Part shown: piece by piece, positions 13,602 through 20,953 of the stretch
How the letters are laid out: each line of letters starts with the position of its first letter
Numbering within the stretch: the first letter of the stretch is position 1
Origin: a virus
Direction: 5' to 3' (one strand)
DNA: 27,869 nucleotides
Virus record (IMG/VR): IMGVR_UViG_3300042446_000927
Span: 1-27,869 of that record
Position numbers and translations under genes: made by a program
The notes under the pieces: model-generated
What the model was told of the DNA's origin: nothing
Databases searched by the model: none
What the model saw: only the letters and a program-made list of their open reading frames with translations

Positions 13602-14633
13602 CGAGTTAATTAAGTTTATGTATTTATCTCTTAATGACTCTGTTGAAAAATTAACAAATCCAATATCAAATGCTTCTTGTTTAATTAAACTATCTTTCTT
13701 TTCCATGTATTCATCAATTGTTTTTGCAAGGGTTTTTGCATCAATATCATATACATCAATAATAGCCTTAGCCTTAAACTCATCAATCTTATTTGCTTCT
13801 ACCGTCCACTTGTCAGGGAGGATAGCATTATTTGGAGAAATGCGGGGCATGAAAACAGGTAGCCCACTAAGAAGAGCCTCATTCATAGGTAGACACAATC
13901 CAGCATACCTTCTAGGCAATACCATTGCATCATAGCCAGAGTATAGATCTTCTGGTTCTTTTGTTGTATTAGTCTGGATAGTTAGTCTTTCATTTTTATA
14001 TTTAATATTTAAATCAGTTTGAGTTTTAATTACAACTTCGTAATTTCCTTCAGAATAGTTAAGCATTTCTATTACAGAGTTAGTACCATTTCTATCTTTA
14101 ACTGCAGCCTTACCACCAATATGTAGTATGCGATTATGGTTCTTTGACATATTGTTTTCTTTTGCATTCTTAAAGTTTTTGTGGTTTGTTGGTGGAGGCA
14201 AATAAACAACCTTACACCTATCCCCAAATTGTTCAACTATCTTATCCATATTCCATAGGCTAGGTGCAACGAGTACGTCTGGAAGTGACCACTCTGTATG
14301 TACAAGGTTTCCAAAGAACTCATAGTTATATTGAAGCATTGTTTTAACTCCACGAGATCTTGCTATATCAATAAATCTTGGACTATAGAATGTTTCACAA
14401 CTAATTACTACGTCAACGCCTGTAATAAAATTTGATATTTCAGCACTTGTTGGAAAACCTTTTAGTGTAGCAGTATAATTATATCCATCATACCAGTCAA
14501 AATGTTGTTTATTTTGATTAAAGAACCTTGAATTAATAAGCATAATCTTGTCAGGGTTTAGCATATTTACTAATTCCCTAGTTTGATTACCAAGACCAGT
14601 ATCATCACATCTTGCAATTATTCCAACTCTCAC
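13599..14633 (-). CDS. GT-B glycosyltransferase (family 4-like)
   Basis: This 344-residue enzyme begins RVGIIARCDDTGLGNQTREL, the glycine-rich loop of GT-B enzymes that handles the acceptor side. Its C-terminal domain has the strand ILHIGGKAAVKDRNGTNSVI and the donor-binding segment LVLPRRYAGLCLPMNEALLSG-like (about residues 245-266), matching 'E.fG...lEAma.G.pv' with Leu in place of Phe. The start codon is GTG at 14633, forming a GTGA overlap with the upstream stop. It is the last gene of the seven-gene leftward glycan operon. The donor sugar is unknown. Confidence 0.85.
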   Translation of the reverse strand: MRVGIIARCDDTGLGNQTRELVNMLNPDKIMLINSRFFNQNKQHFDWYDGYNYTATLKGFPTSAEISNFITGVDVVISCETFYSPRFIDIARSRGVKTMLQYNYEFFGNLVHTEWSLPDVLVAPSLWNMDKIVEQFGDRCKVVYLPPPTNHKNFKNAKENNMSKNHNRILHIGGKAAVKDRNGTNSVIEMLNYSEGNYEVVIKTQTDLNIKYKNERLTIQTNTTKEPEDLYSGYDAMVLPRRYAGLCLPMNEALLSGLPVFMPRISPNNAILPDKWTVEANKIDEFKAKAIIDVYDIDAKTLAKTIDEYMEKKDSLIKQEAFDIGFVNFSTESLRDKYINLINS

Positions 14634-15391
14634 TCAGAATACCCCCAAGTTAGATCATCGCTAGTATACTTTCTTGTACCTTGACGACCATCCAAGTGAT
14701 ATGATCTTTTTATACTTCCTTCTGGATGATATATCCATAACTTATGCTTATTCCATCCATCTTCAGAAAATACTTCATATGGAGAGATATCATCTTGAAT
14801 TCTTCCATGCGTAGTATCTTCAATAAAAACAAAGTCTTCTATACCTGAAAGTATAACTTCTTTATAGTATTTAACAGTTGATAAATGTGGCCTTTGGCTC
14901 CATTGAGATGTTTTCATAAACCCATTCTCTAATCCAAACATCAAATGATTATGGGGTTCAGGTATTGATGACTCAAAATGAAACCTAATTGTATTTGCTT
15001 TGCCATACTCAATCATATCTAAACACTTGTCCCAATCAATTTCAACATCGGGGGTAAGTGGAGCATCTCCTTCAACATAAAGAAGGCAAGGTGTATTTAT
15101 AAGATTGATAGTCTGTTTTAACATTGTGCTTTGATGGCTATGCTTATTAAATATAATTGGCAAAACATTTTTATATTCGTGAAGACACTTCCATAAAATT
15201 CTATTTTTGTATTCATCATAATCTTGTTTGCGATGCATCTGCTCTGATCTTAATCCATCAATCTGCATTATTATTTCATTATTAGGAAAATGATGCCTAA
15301 TAGATTTAATAGTTTCATCTATCATGTCTGTATTTGGGTGCCCTGGAATTATTGATGTTGCAAGAATAATAGTTACATCTCTTTTATGCAT
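14630..15391 (-). CDS. GT-A glycosyltransferase-like protein
   Basis: This 253-residue protein opens with DVTIILATSIIPGHPNTDMI and HFPNNEIIMQIDG, a GT2-like nucleotide-binding strand-helix unit. The segment LLYVEGDAPLTPDVEIDWDK near residue 103 holds a DxD-like EGD. A late His-rich region follows (KRSYHLDGRQGTRKY). It overlaps the genes on both sides. It probably transfers a sugar in the same pathway as its neighbours. Acceptor and linkage cannot be read; distant relation to viral glycan enzymes is possible. Confidence 0.7.
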   Translation of the reverse strand: MHKRDVTIILATSIIPGHPNTDMIDETIKSIRHHFPNNEIIMQIDGLRSEQMHRKQDYDEYKNRILWKCLHEYKNVLPIIFNKHSHQSTMLKQTINLINTPCLLYVEGDAPLTPDVEIDWDKCLDMIEYGKANTIRFHFESSIPEPHNHLMFGLENGFMKTSQWSQRPHLSTVKYYKEVILSGIEDFVFIEDTTHGRIQDDISPYEVFSEDGWNKHKLWIYHPEGSIKRSYHLDGRQGTRKYTSDDLTWGYSE

Positions 15392-16232
15392 TTATTTGCC
15401 TCATAATCTTAATTCCTAGATCTCTTTTTTGTTTGATCCACCAACATACTACTTGGTGCATATTATTTGGATACTGATCTAATAGTTTTGGAACTAATCT
15501 ATTAAGTTCATTCCAATTTGATACATAGTTAAATGGAACATTAACTCCAAACATGTTTTTATAAAAATCTGTCTGTATTCCTTTTGGATTTATTGTATCT
15601 GCTACTGGCAACGTTAATAACTCTATTGACTCAAAAAATCTAAATGTATCTATTACTGCTGCACCAGATGGACATGGTGCAATCTTTGCACTTGCAAGTT
15701 TGGCATAGTAGTCTTTTGGCTTATCTCCTTGTGAAAAGCCTGCAGTTGGTCCATATAAAGAATTCTTTAGGGTTGGCATAACATGAGATAACTCTATCCT
15801 TCTTTGGTGAGTAATCTGTCCACCAAAGTAAACATCGTATTCTTTTTCTTTGTATTCTGGAGAATTATCACTTAAGTGCTGTGGAACACCAATTGGCATT
15901 TTATTATATGCTGCATGTTTTTTATGAGGGTATTGAATCCATATCTCAATATTTGGATGATTAATTTTATCTACATCAAACCTAGCATTCTCATCTCCAT
16001 TAATAAATAAAACAACTCTAGAGATTTTACTTAATTCCTTAGATAGTCTATCCTCATTTCCAGCAGTTTGTGGTCCAGGGATTACAACAAAGGCTTTATC
16101 TGACTTGGGAATCTCTGTAACCCTTACCTGATCTACTTCATGTTTATCAAATATTTCTTTTAATAATCCATAATCCCATTTGTCATTTGCATAGTCTTGT
16201 CCATCATGAGAATAAAGGTATGCCTTAATCAT
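15384..16232 (-). CDS. Exostosin/CgeB-like glycosyltransferase
   Basis: This 282-residue GT-B-type protein has an N-terminal part with AFVVIPGPQTAG and VVLFINGDENARFDVDKI, typical of the first Rossmann domain. The second domain has YDVYFGGQITHQRR and the hallmark IAPCPSGAAVIDTFRFFESI followed by LLTLPVAD. This matches the exostosin/CgeB donor-site pattern ('aP.G...dt.R.fEal.lg.iPv'). The start overlaps the methyltransferase stop (ATGA). It is part of the glycan cassette. Confidence 0.8.
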   Translation of the reverse strand: MIKAYLYSHDGQDYANDKWDYGLLKEIFDKHEVDQVRVTEIPKSDKAFVVIPGPQTAGNEDRLSKELSKISRVVLFINGDENARFDVDKINHPNIEIWIQYPHKKHAAYNKMPIGVPQHLSDNSPEYKEKEYDVYFGGQITHQRRIELSHVMPTLKNSLYGPTAGFSQGDKPKDYYAKLASAKIAPCPSGAAVIDTFRFFESIELLTLPVADTINPKGIQTDFYKNMFGVNVPFNYVSNWNELNRLVPKLLDQYPNNMHQVVCWWIKQKRDLGIKIMRQINA

Positions 16233-16777
16233 TTAGTACCCTGAACAAACATCCATTGAGGGTGCATGTGATCTGTAAAAATTAGGTTCTTAAACCCAGT
16301 ATCTTTTAATATGTTTTCAATTTCAAGCATTGATGTTTGATAAGAGTATGGGGAGTTTTCTTTTCCAACAACAAACTGAAAAAACAAAGTACCTTCATCT
16401 TTTAACTTATCGTATGCAAGTTTTATATAGTTAGTCTTTTCTTGTTGCTCAATATGTTGAAAGACCAACATTGAATATACTAAGTCAAGATTGTTTCCAA
16501 CTTCTTGATACTTTATATTATCTCTCTTAGGTGCAAGGTTTATCATTTCATCAGAGATATCTAATCCGTAAAAATTACATTCATCATACTTGTCTGCTAA
16601 AGGAACTAACAGTCTCCCTATCCCACATCCAATTTCTAAAACATTATTCCAATTATCATTATTATTTTCTATAAGATTTAAAAATGTTTCAGTAGATGCC
16701 CACTCATCTGCAATATATTTATACCTTACATCTGGATCTTTAGCAGCGTTATCCCAAAAAATTTTAGATTGATTCAT
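16229..16777 (-). CDS. SAM-dependent methyltransferase (class I)
   Basis: This Rossmann-fold methyltransferase is about 182 residues. Motif I is NVLEIGCGIGRLLVPLA. The acidic end of strand 2 is FYGLDISDEMINLA, which binds the ribose of SAM. Motif IV region is LDLVYSMLVFQHI. The first residues IFWDNAAKDPDVRY are typical of family starts and support ATG 16777 over the more upstream in-frame ATG 16795. It overlaps the FkbM gene slightly. It likely methylates a sugar or a small acceptor in the glycan pathway. Confidence 0.88.
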   Translation of the reverse strand: MNQSKIFWDNAAKDPDVRYKYIADEWASTETFLNLIENNNDNWNNVLEIGCGIGRLLVPLADKYDECNFYGLDISDEMINLAPKRDNIKYQEVGNNLDLVYSMLVFQHIEQQEKTNYIKLAYDKLKDEGTLFFQFVVGKENSPYSYQTSMLEIENILKDTGFKNLIFTDHMHPQWMFVQGTK

Positions 16778-17477
16778 AGTATAAGTGAACCTCATGCTGA
16801 TAGTCTAAAATTATTTCAGTATAACCTAATCCCTTAATCCATTGTCTAAGATTATATAAAGATTCATTCCATTGCTGTAACATAAACTCAGGGTGTCCAG
16901 ATAGCCAAATCTTTGGTTTGTGCTCTCTAAGGACCTTCTCAGCCCCTCCTAGGACCCTCCACTCACTGCCCTCTACGTCCAATGAAATGGCGGTAGGTGG
17001 CTTAATTCCGTGATCATATACACAAGAATCTATAGTAATCTGACCATAGGATTCTCCTTCAAGGTATAGTTCTTTAAATCCGTGGGCTGCTTCAATTACG
17101 TTGTTAACTTCTGGTGGCCATTCATTATAATATATTCTTGAAAGATTGTTTATCTTATCAGATGCAAATCCAGGAATACAAACCATTGGAAGATCTAAAT
17201 TGTTTGCACTCCAAAGCAATGGAAAGTGTGACCAGACTTTAGGGTTTGGTTCAAATACAACTACTTCCGCACCCCACATTTGGCATAGTGCAGCAAACTC
17301 GCCTTCTTCTGCACCAACATAATACATAACATCTCCAGAAGAAATATTTTCCGACATGTGTCTTAGTCTTGGTTTTTCCCAACCTTTAGGTTCGTACCAT
17401 TCAGGGCGAGCAGCACGATGATCTGGCAAAGTAATTTCAAACTCACCATTAACTATTACTGTTCTCATTTCTGTCAT
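16764..17477 (-). CDS. FkbM-family methyltransferase
   Basis: This 237-residue SAM-dependent O-methyltransferase is of the FkbM type, often acting on sugar hydroxyls. Motif I is SGDVMYYVGAEEGEFAAL, with Val-Gly-Ala in place of the usual 'D.GAn.G'. Strand 2 is VVVFEPNP. The family signature AISLDVEGSEWRVLGGAEKV lies near residue 165. GGAGAAA precedes the ATG by 5 nt. It sits between the epimerase and a second methyltransferase, so the product glycan probably carries methylated sugars. Confidence 0.9.
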   Translation of the reverse strand: MTEMRTVIVNGEFEITLPDHRAARPEWYEPKGWEKPRLRHMSENISSGDVMYYVGAEEGEFAALCQMWGAEVVVFEPNPKVWSHFPLLWSANNLDLPMVCIPGFASDKINNLSRIYYNEWPPEVNNVIEAAHGFKELYLEGESYGQITIDSCVYDHGIKPPTAISLDVEGSEWRVLGGAEKVLREHKPKIWLSGHPEFMLQQWNESLYNLRQWIKGLGYTEIILDYQHEVHLYYESI

Positions 17478-17488
17478 TTTTATTTCTC

Positions 17489-18490
17489 CTATTTATTAAA
17501 TAAATCTTGATTGACCCAAGTTTTTGGGGTTAAATGACTTTGGATTTCAACTGGTAAATTATAATTAAACGGTCCAGTTCCTCTTATTTTAACCCAATCT
17601 ATCATATTTGATAAGATTTCTTTTAATTCATAACGTGTTTCATAGTTAAGTAGTTTCCTTGCTTTATCTGCAGAGCAATGCGCTAACCTAACTTCAGATG
17701 GGCGAGAATCTAAATATATTGGGTTTAAATCAAAATCAAGAATTGATGCAATTTCTTCTGCTAAATGATTAATAGTTATAAAGTTGTCATCAGGACCAAT
17801 ATTAATTACTTCTCCGTTAGCAACATCAGAAAAAATAACCTTATGAAATGGATCTATAATATCTCTTATGTCAGAGAAACACCTTTTTTGGTTTCCATCA
17901 CCATAGATTATTGGTTGTCTGTTTTGTAACATGCGGTTAATCATAATCCCAGCAACATTTCTAAAAGGATCCGTATAGTTTTGTCCAATACCAACAACGT
18001 TGTGTGGCACAAAAATAACAAATTCAATACCGTGAGTTTTTGAAAGATTTTTTAATGTTAACTCAAAAGCATTTTTTGCAATACCATAAGGGTCTTCTGG
18101 TTTTGGTATCATATTTTCTGTAAAAGGAAGCGTGTCTTGGTTGCCATATCTTGCCATACTAGAGGTAAATATAAACTTTTTAACACCAGCCTGAATTGCA
18201 CAACTCAAAACATTCATAGAGTTTCCGTATGTGTTGTCAGTAATGAACTTAGGAGAAAAAACAGAAAGTCCTTCATGAGCAGTACATGCTGCATGGATAA
18301 CAACTTCAATGTCTTTAAAATCTTCCTTAGTTAAATCATTACAGTCTTTATTAAGCCAATTAATTTCTGAAGGAATGTTATCTATATATCCACCGATTAG
18401 ACTATCAACACCAGTTATATTATGATGAGATAAACTTTTTGCCAGATTGCTTCCAAGTAGTCCAGCAACACCTGTTATTAATATATTCAT
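17489..18490 (-). CDS. NAD-dependent sugar epimerase/dehydratase (SDR)
   Basis: This 333-residue extended short-chain dehydrogenase is of the UDP-glucose 4-epimerase/dTDP-dehydratase type. The NAD site is GVAGLLG (Gly7, Gly10, Gly13). FTSSMARYG supplies the catalytic Ser/Thr. The Tyr135-x3-Lys139 pair is in PYGIAKN. It makes or interconverts the NDP-sugar used by neighbouring transferases. Substrate specificity cannot be assigned. Its ATG overlaps the stop of the upstream glycosyltransferase (ATGA). Confidence 0.92.
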   Translation of the reverse strand: MNILITGVAGLLGSNLAKSLSHHNITGVDSLIGGYIDNIPSEINWLNKDCNDLTKEDFKDIEVVIHAACTAHEGLSVFSPKFITDNTYGNSMNVLSCAIQAGVKKFIFTSSMARYGNQDTLPFTENMIPKPEDPYGIAKNAFELTLKNLSKTHGIEFVIFVPHNVVGIGQNYTDPFRNVAGIMINRMLQNRQPIIYGDGNQKRCFSDIRDIIDPFHKVIFSDVANGEVINIGPDDNFITINHLAEEIASILDFDLNPIYLDSRPSEVRLAHCSADKARKLLNYETRYELKEILSNMIDWVKIRGTGPFNYNLPVEIQSHLTPKTWVNQDLFNK

Positions 18491-19443
18491 TTTATTCCCA
18501 ACTCATCAAGTATTGCAGTCCACCTATGAACATAGGTATGTTCTTTCTTTGTACGGTTATGACCATTGACTCTGATTCTTTCTCGTACCAAAGAATTTTC
18601 AAGATACTGATCTATCTTATCTTTCAAGTTATTAAAGTTTCCATGTTTGTAGAATACAACTTCGTCAGGCATAAAGTATTCATCTAAGCCTTTGATTTCT
18701 GGGTAAATAGTAAATCCACCACGACCAGTAGACTCAAACAATCTATCACTAGTGTAGTAAGGATAATCAAATCCTATGTTAAGACTATCTCCAACTGCAA
18801 TCTTACTCTTTGCATAAATACGGTTTAGTGCATCTCCACGAATAGTTCCAGTATCTCCATCTCCACCTACATGTAAGAATCTCTTTCCGTATGTCTTTCT
18901 TAAGAAGTCAATTAATTCTGGACGATATTTATGTTCATGGTGGTATCTCTTGCTGCCAACAAAAATAACATCGTACTCAAAGTTTTGTGTGTCATAGTCT
19001 GGGTGGATGTAGCATTCCTTATCGTATACCCCTGCAGGCATGAAGTGGCCTTTTACTGCGGTATTGTGATCAAACCAATCAGCCATAAGTTTATCTACAG
19101 TAAAGAAGTGTCCAATAGTTCTATAGAAACTATCATGCTTAAGATCATTTTGTCTATCAAGGCCAAACCATAAGTCTAGATGATATGTCATAGTGGGAAC
19201 ACCAGCCGAGTTAAGTTTATTAAGAACGTCATCCATTGAGATGTTTCCGCCAGTTTCCCAGCCATGTGTATGCACCCAAATAAACAGATCAGACTCTAAT
19301 GCTTTTTCTAGGATGGTCTGTGTCTTAGCCTTACGCTCTTGCAATTTTGTCACGGTATGGCCTAAAGACTCTAGACTACTAGCATGATGATTCTCACTAC
19401 TATAAGACACTTCAAAGTTACCAAGAAAAACTATATTAGCCAA
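18487..19443 (-). CDS. CgeB-like glycosyltransferase, first gene of cassette
   Basis: This 318-residue GT-B-type protein opens with ANIVFLGNFEVSYSSENHHA. It has DVIFVGSKRYHHEHKYRPEL at the start of the second domain and the donor-site region YYTSDRLFESTGRGGFTIYP. The close is typical of the CgeB/family 1 set ('..y.h.HT...R...il'; here KEHTYVHRWTAIL). The start is TTG 19443, supported by AAAGGGG 5-6 nt upstream. An extended -10 (TGCTATAAT) lies about 25 nt upstream, just after tRNA-Arg. Confidence 0.85.
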   Translation of the reverse strand: MANIVFLGNFEVSYSSENHHASSLESLGHTVTKLQERKAKTQTILEKALESDLFIWVHTHGWETGGNISMDDVLNKLNSAGVPTMTYHLDLWFGLDRQNDLKHDSFYRTIGHFFTVDKLMADWFDHNTAVKGHFMPAGVYDKECYIHPDYDTQNFEYDVIFVGSKRYHHEHKYRPELIDFLRKTYGKRFLHVGGDGDTGTIRGDALNRIYAKSKIAVGDSLNIGFDYPYYTSDRLFESTGRGGFTIYPEIKGLDEYFMPDEVVFYKHGNFNNLKDKIDQYLENSLVRERIRVNGHNRTKKEHTYVHRWTAILDELGIK

Positions 19444-19465
19444 GACTACCCCTTTGTTTTAATCT

Positions 19466-19474
19466 ATTATAGCA
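19466..19474 (-). promoter_or_regulatory. Extended -10 promoter of glycan cassette
   Basis: On the minus strand this reads TGCTATAAT, a perfect extended -10, directly after the 3' end of tRNA-Arg. The predicted leader is about 16 nt and includes the AAAGGGG ribosome binding site of the TTG-started glycosyltransferase. No -35 match is seen because that position is inside the tRNA. Confidence 0.65.
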
Positions 19475-19544
19475 TCCCTGGTAGGATTTGAACCTACGGC
19501 CTACACCTTAGAAGGGTGTCACTCTTCCGCTGAGTTACAGGGAT
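19473..19544 (-). tRNA. tRNA-Arg (anticodon TCT)
   Basis: The acceptor stem is ATCCCTG/CAGGGAT. The D stem is ACTC/GAGT. The anticodon stem is ACACC/GGTGT with loop CTTCTAA, giving TCT. The T arm is GTAGG-TTCAAAT-CCTAC. There is no encoded CCA. It reads AGA/AGG; AGA is the main Arg codon in these genes but is rare in most Actinobacteria. Confidence 0.95.
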
Positions 19545-19548
19545 TTAG

Positions 19549-19622
19549 TACATCTGGAAGGACTTGAACCTTCGGCTCTCTGCATATAAGGCAGGTACTC
19601 TAACCAACTGAGTTACAGATGT
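19549..19622 (-). tRNA. tRNA-Ile (anticodon TAT)
   Basis: The acceptor stem is ACATCTG/CAGATGT. The D stem is ACTC/GAGT. The anticodon stem CCTGC/GCAGA has a C-A mismatch at the top. The loop CTTATAT gives anticodon TAT. The T arm is GAAGG-TTCAAGT-CCTTC. The UAU anticodon decodes AUA directly, unlike the usual bacterial CAU-with-lysidine solution. AUA is very frequent in the window. Confidence 0.92.
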
Positions 19623-19626
19623 TTAG

Positions 19627-19700
19627 TACACCAGGTAGGACTTGAACCTACGATAGCCGAATTATGAGTTCGGTGCCTTAACCAACTTGGCTACTGGTGC
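19627..19700 (-). tRNA. tRNA-Met (anticodon CAT)
   Basis: The acceptor stem GCACCAG/CTGGTGT has a G·U first pair. The D stem is GCC/GGC. The anticodon stem is CCGAA/TTCGG with loop CTCATAA, giving CAT. The T arm is GTAGG-TTCAAGT-CCTAC. It is most likely an elongator Met tRNA. A lysidine-type Ile tRNA also has CAT and cannot be excluded, but it would be redundant beside tRNA-Ile(TAT). Confidence 0.92.
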
Positions 19701-19719
19701 TTAGTCTTTTAACCTTCTA

Positions 19720-19748
19720 GGTATCTCAGAAGTGTTTAAATATGTCAA
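19720..19748 (-). promoter_or_regulatory. Possible promoter of the tRNA cluster
   Basis: On the minus strand TTGACA (19748-19743) is followed after 17 nt by GATACC (19725-19720), a weak -10. It lies about 20 bp before the first tRNA. The -35 is perfect, the -10 poor. Confidence 0.4.
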
Positions 19749-19756
19749 CATTATTT

Positions 19757-20473
19757 TTATTTATAATTTTTCTTTTCTCTTAAATTTCTTGCATATGAAC
19801 TAATATATGTAGATGCTATTTTTTCTTGATTAAAAAACAATTCTTGTTCTTCTTGTAATTCAAACTCAGATTCCCAATTTTCTCTTTTTATAGGAATAAC
19901 TTGAAACATTGGGGTACCTTTTTCAATTACTCCATTAAATCCTTTTTTGAATACAATTGGGGTATTTATATCAGTATTTAATTTATCAGTATCAACAACA
20001 CCGCTAATTGCCTTGAATGGTAAATTTTGATATCCTATAGGATGAGTAATTAAACAAGAATATCCAGGTGGAGTTTTAATTGTCCATCCGTGTAGGTATT
20101 TAAATACCAGAGGGTTGTAACTTTCATCAATTTCAAAACCACTACTTTGTTCTTGAGTCCAAATACTAAACACTGGTTTTTGAGTATTCCACTTTGCTGT
20201 AGGAATTTCAAAACTATTTGTTTCAACTTGTATATCTGCCCACAGGGTAACTATATAGCCAGAAGTTATTGCATCTAATGATGGGGCGCATTTTTTAACT
20301 GTAGTGTTTGGACCTTGATCAGTTAATTGAAATTTTCCATTATTTCCAAAATATGGCGGTAAATCTTTCCACCATTGTGGAACTAACTGCGTAGCAGGAA
20401 CTGGCTTAGTCCTTACTTCCATAACATGTTTATCTTGAGCCTTAAAAACAATTTTATTTTTTTTAGTAAACAT
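19757..20473 (-). CDS. Four-copy unknown family, member C
   Basis: This 238-residue member has VPQWWKDLPP (about 31), KKCAPSLDAITSGYIVTLWADIQV (about 61-84), KTPPGYSCLITHPIGYQNLPF (about 145), SGVVDTDK (about 168), GFNGVIEKGTPMFQVIPIKR (about 185) and C-terminal REKKNYK. It is closer to member D (LITHPIGY/LITSPFGY) than to A and B, which have an N/R-F-DLPF version. The AGGAGA ribosome binding site precedes the ATG. It begins one base after the stop of the nuclease gene. Confidence 0.75.
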   Translation of the reverse strand: MFTKKNKIVFKAQDKHVMEVRTKPVPATQLVPQWWKDLPPYFGNNGKFQLTDQGPNTTVKKCAPSLDAITSGYIVTLWADIQVETNSFEIPTAKWNTQKPVFSIWTQEQSSGFEIDESYNPLVFKYLHGWTIKTPPGYSCLITHPIGYQNLPFKAISGVVDTDKLNTDINTPIVFKKGFNGVIEKGTPMFQVIPIKRENWESEFELQEEQELFFNQEKIASTYISSYARNLREKKNYK

Positions 20474-20953
20474 TTATATCTCCTGTATATGTTGTACATC
20501 ATCTATGTCTAAATGTAAAGCATTCTGAAAATAATCATTTTTTATGATATTTGTTTCATCAATTATATATCTAACTTCATTAATAATGTTATGTTTTAAT
20601 GCAGTCTTAATCATGCTATCAGAATAACTTCCTGGTTCTGGTTTGGCAGAAAAATAAACAACATAATACAAATCATTAGAAGTTTTTATTAATGCCCCGT
20701 TAGCAATTGCTTTTTTAACATTGTCAGTTCTTTGTGCTCCTGGTCTTTTACCTTCACCAGAGAGGCCACCCTTTGCCTCAACATACTCAAGGGTTGTTTT
20801 AGAGTGTGCACGAAAGTCTACTTCACAACCAACATTCTCAAAGCAATAATTTCTATCAATAGGACCAAAACCCCTACTAACCAAATCTGCGTATACAAGT
20901 TCTTCAAAAGCATCTCCTGACTTCTTGGATTCTGATTGAAAGTTTATTAACAT
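20474..20953 (-). CDS. PD-(D/E)XK-type nuclease
   Basis: This 159-residue protein has a restriction-endonuclease-like core. A helix with Glu17/Glu18 (GDAFEELVYADLVSRGFG) is followed by a strand with Asp46 (GCEVDFRAHS) and then Glu59-x-Lys61 (YVEAKGGLSG). This is the D...ExK metal site. GKRPGAQRTDNVKKAI supplies a basic DNA-facing helix. The stops and starts overlap (TAATG at 20951-20955), so it is co-translated with member D of the unknown family. It could be a mobile nuclease lodged between two paralogues, or a functional partner. Confidence 0.72.
   Translation of the reverse strand: MLINFQSESKKSGDAFEELVYADLVSRGFGPIDRNYCFENVGCEVDFRAHSKTTLEYVEAKGGLSGEGKRPGAQRTDNVKKAIANGALIKTSNDLYYVVYFSAKPEPGSYSDSMIKTALKHNIINEVRYIIDETNIIKNDYFQNALHLDIDDVQHIQEI

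Noticed and set aside
13522-13935. A 137-residue plus-strand frame running into the leftward glycosyltransferase.
   Set aside because: It begins inside the holin-like gene, crosses a strong terminator and then runs antisense to a clear GT-B gene.
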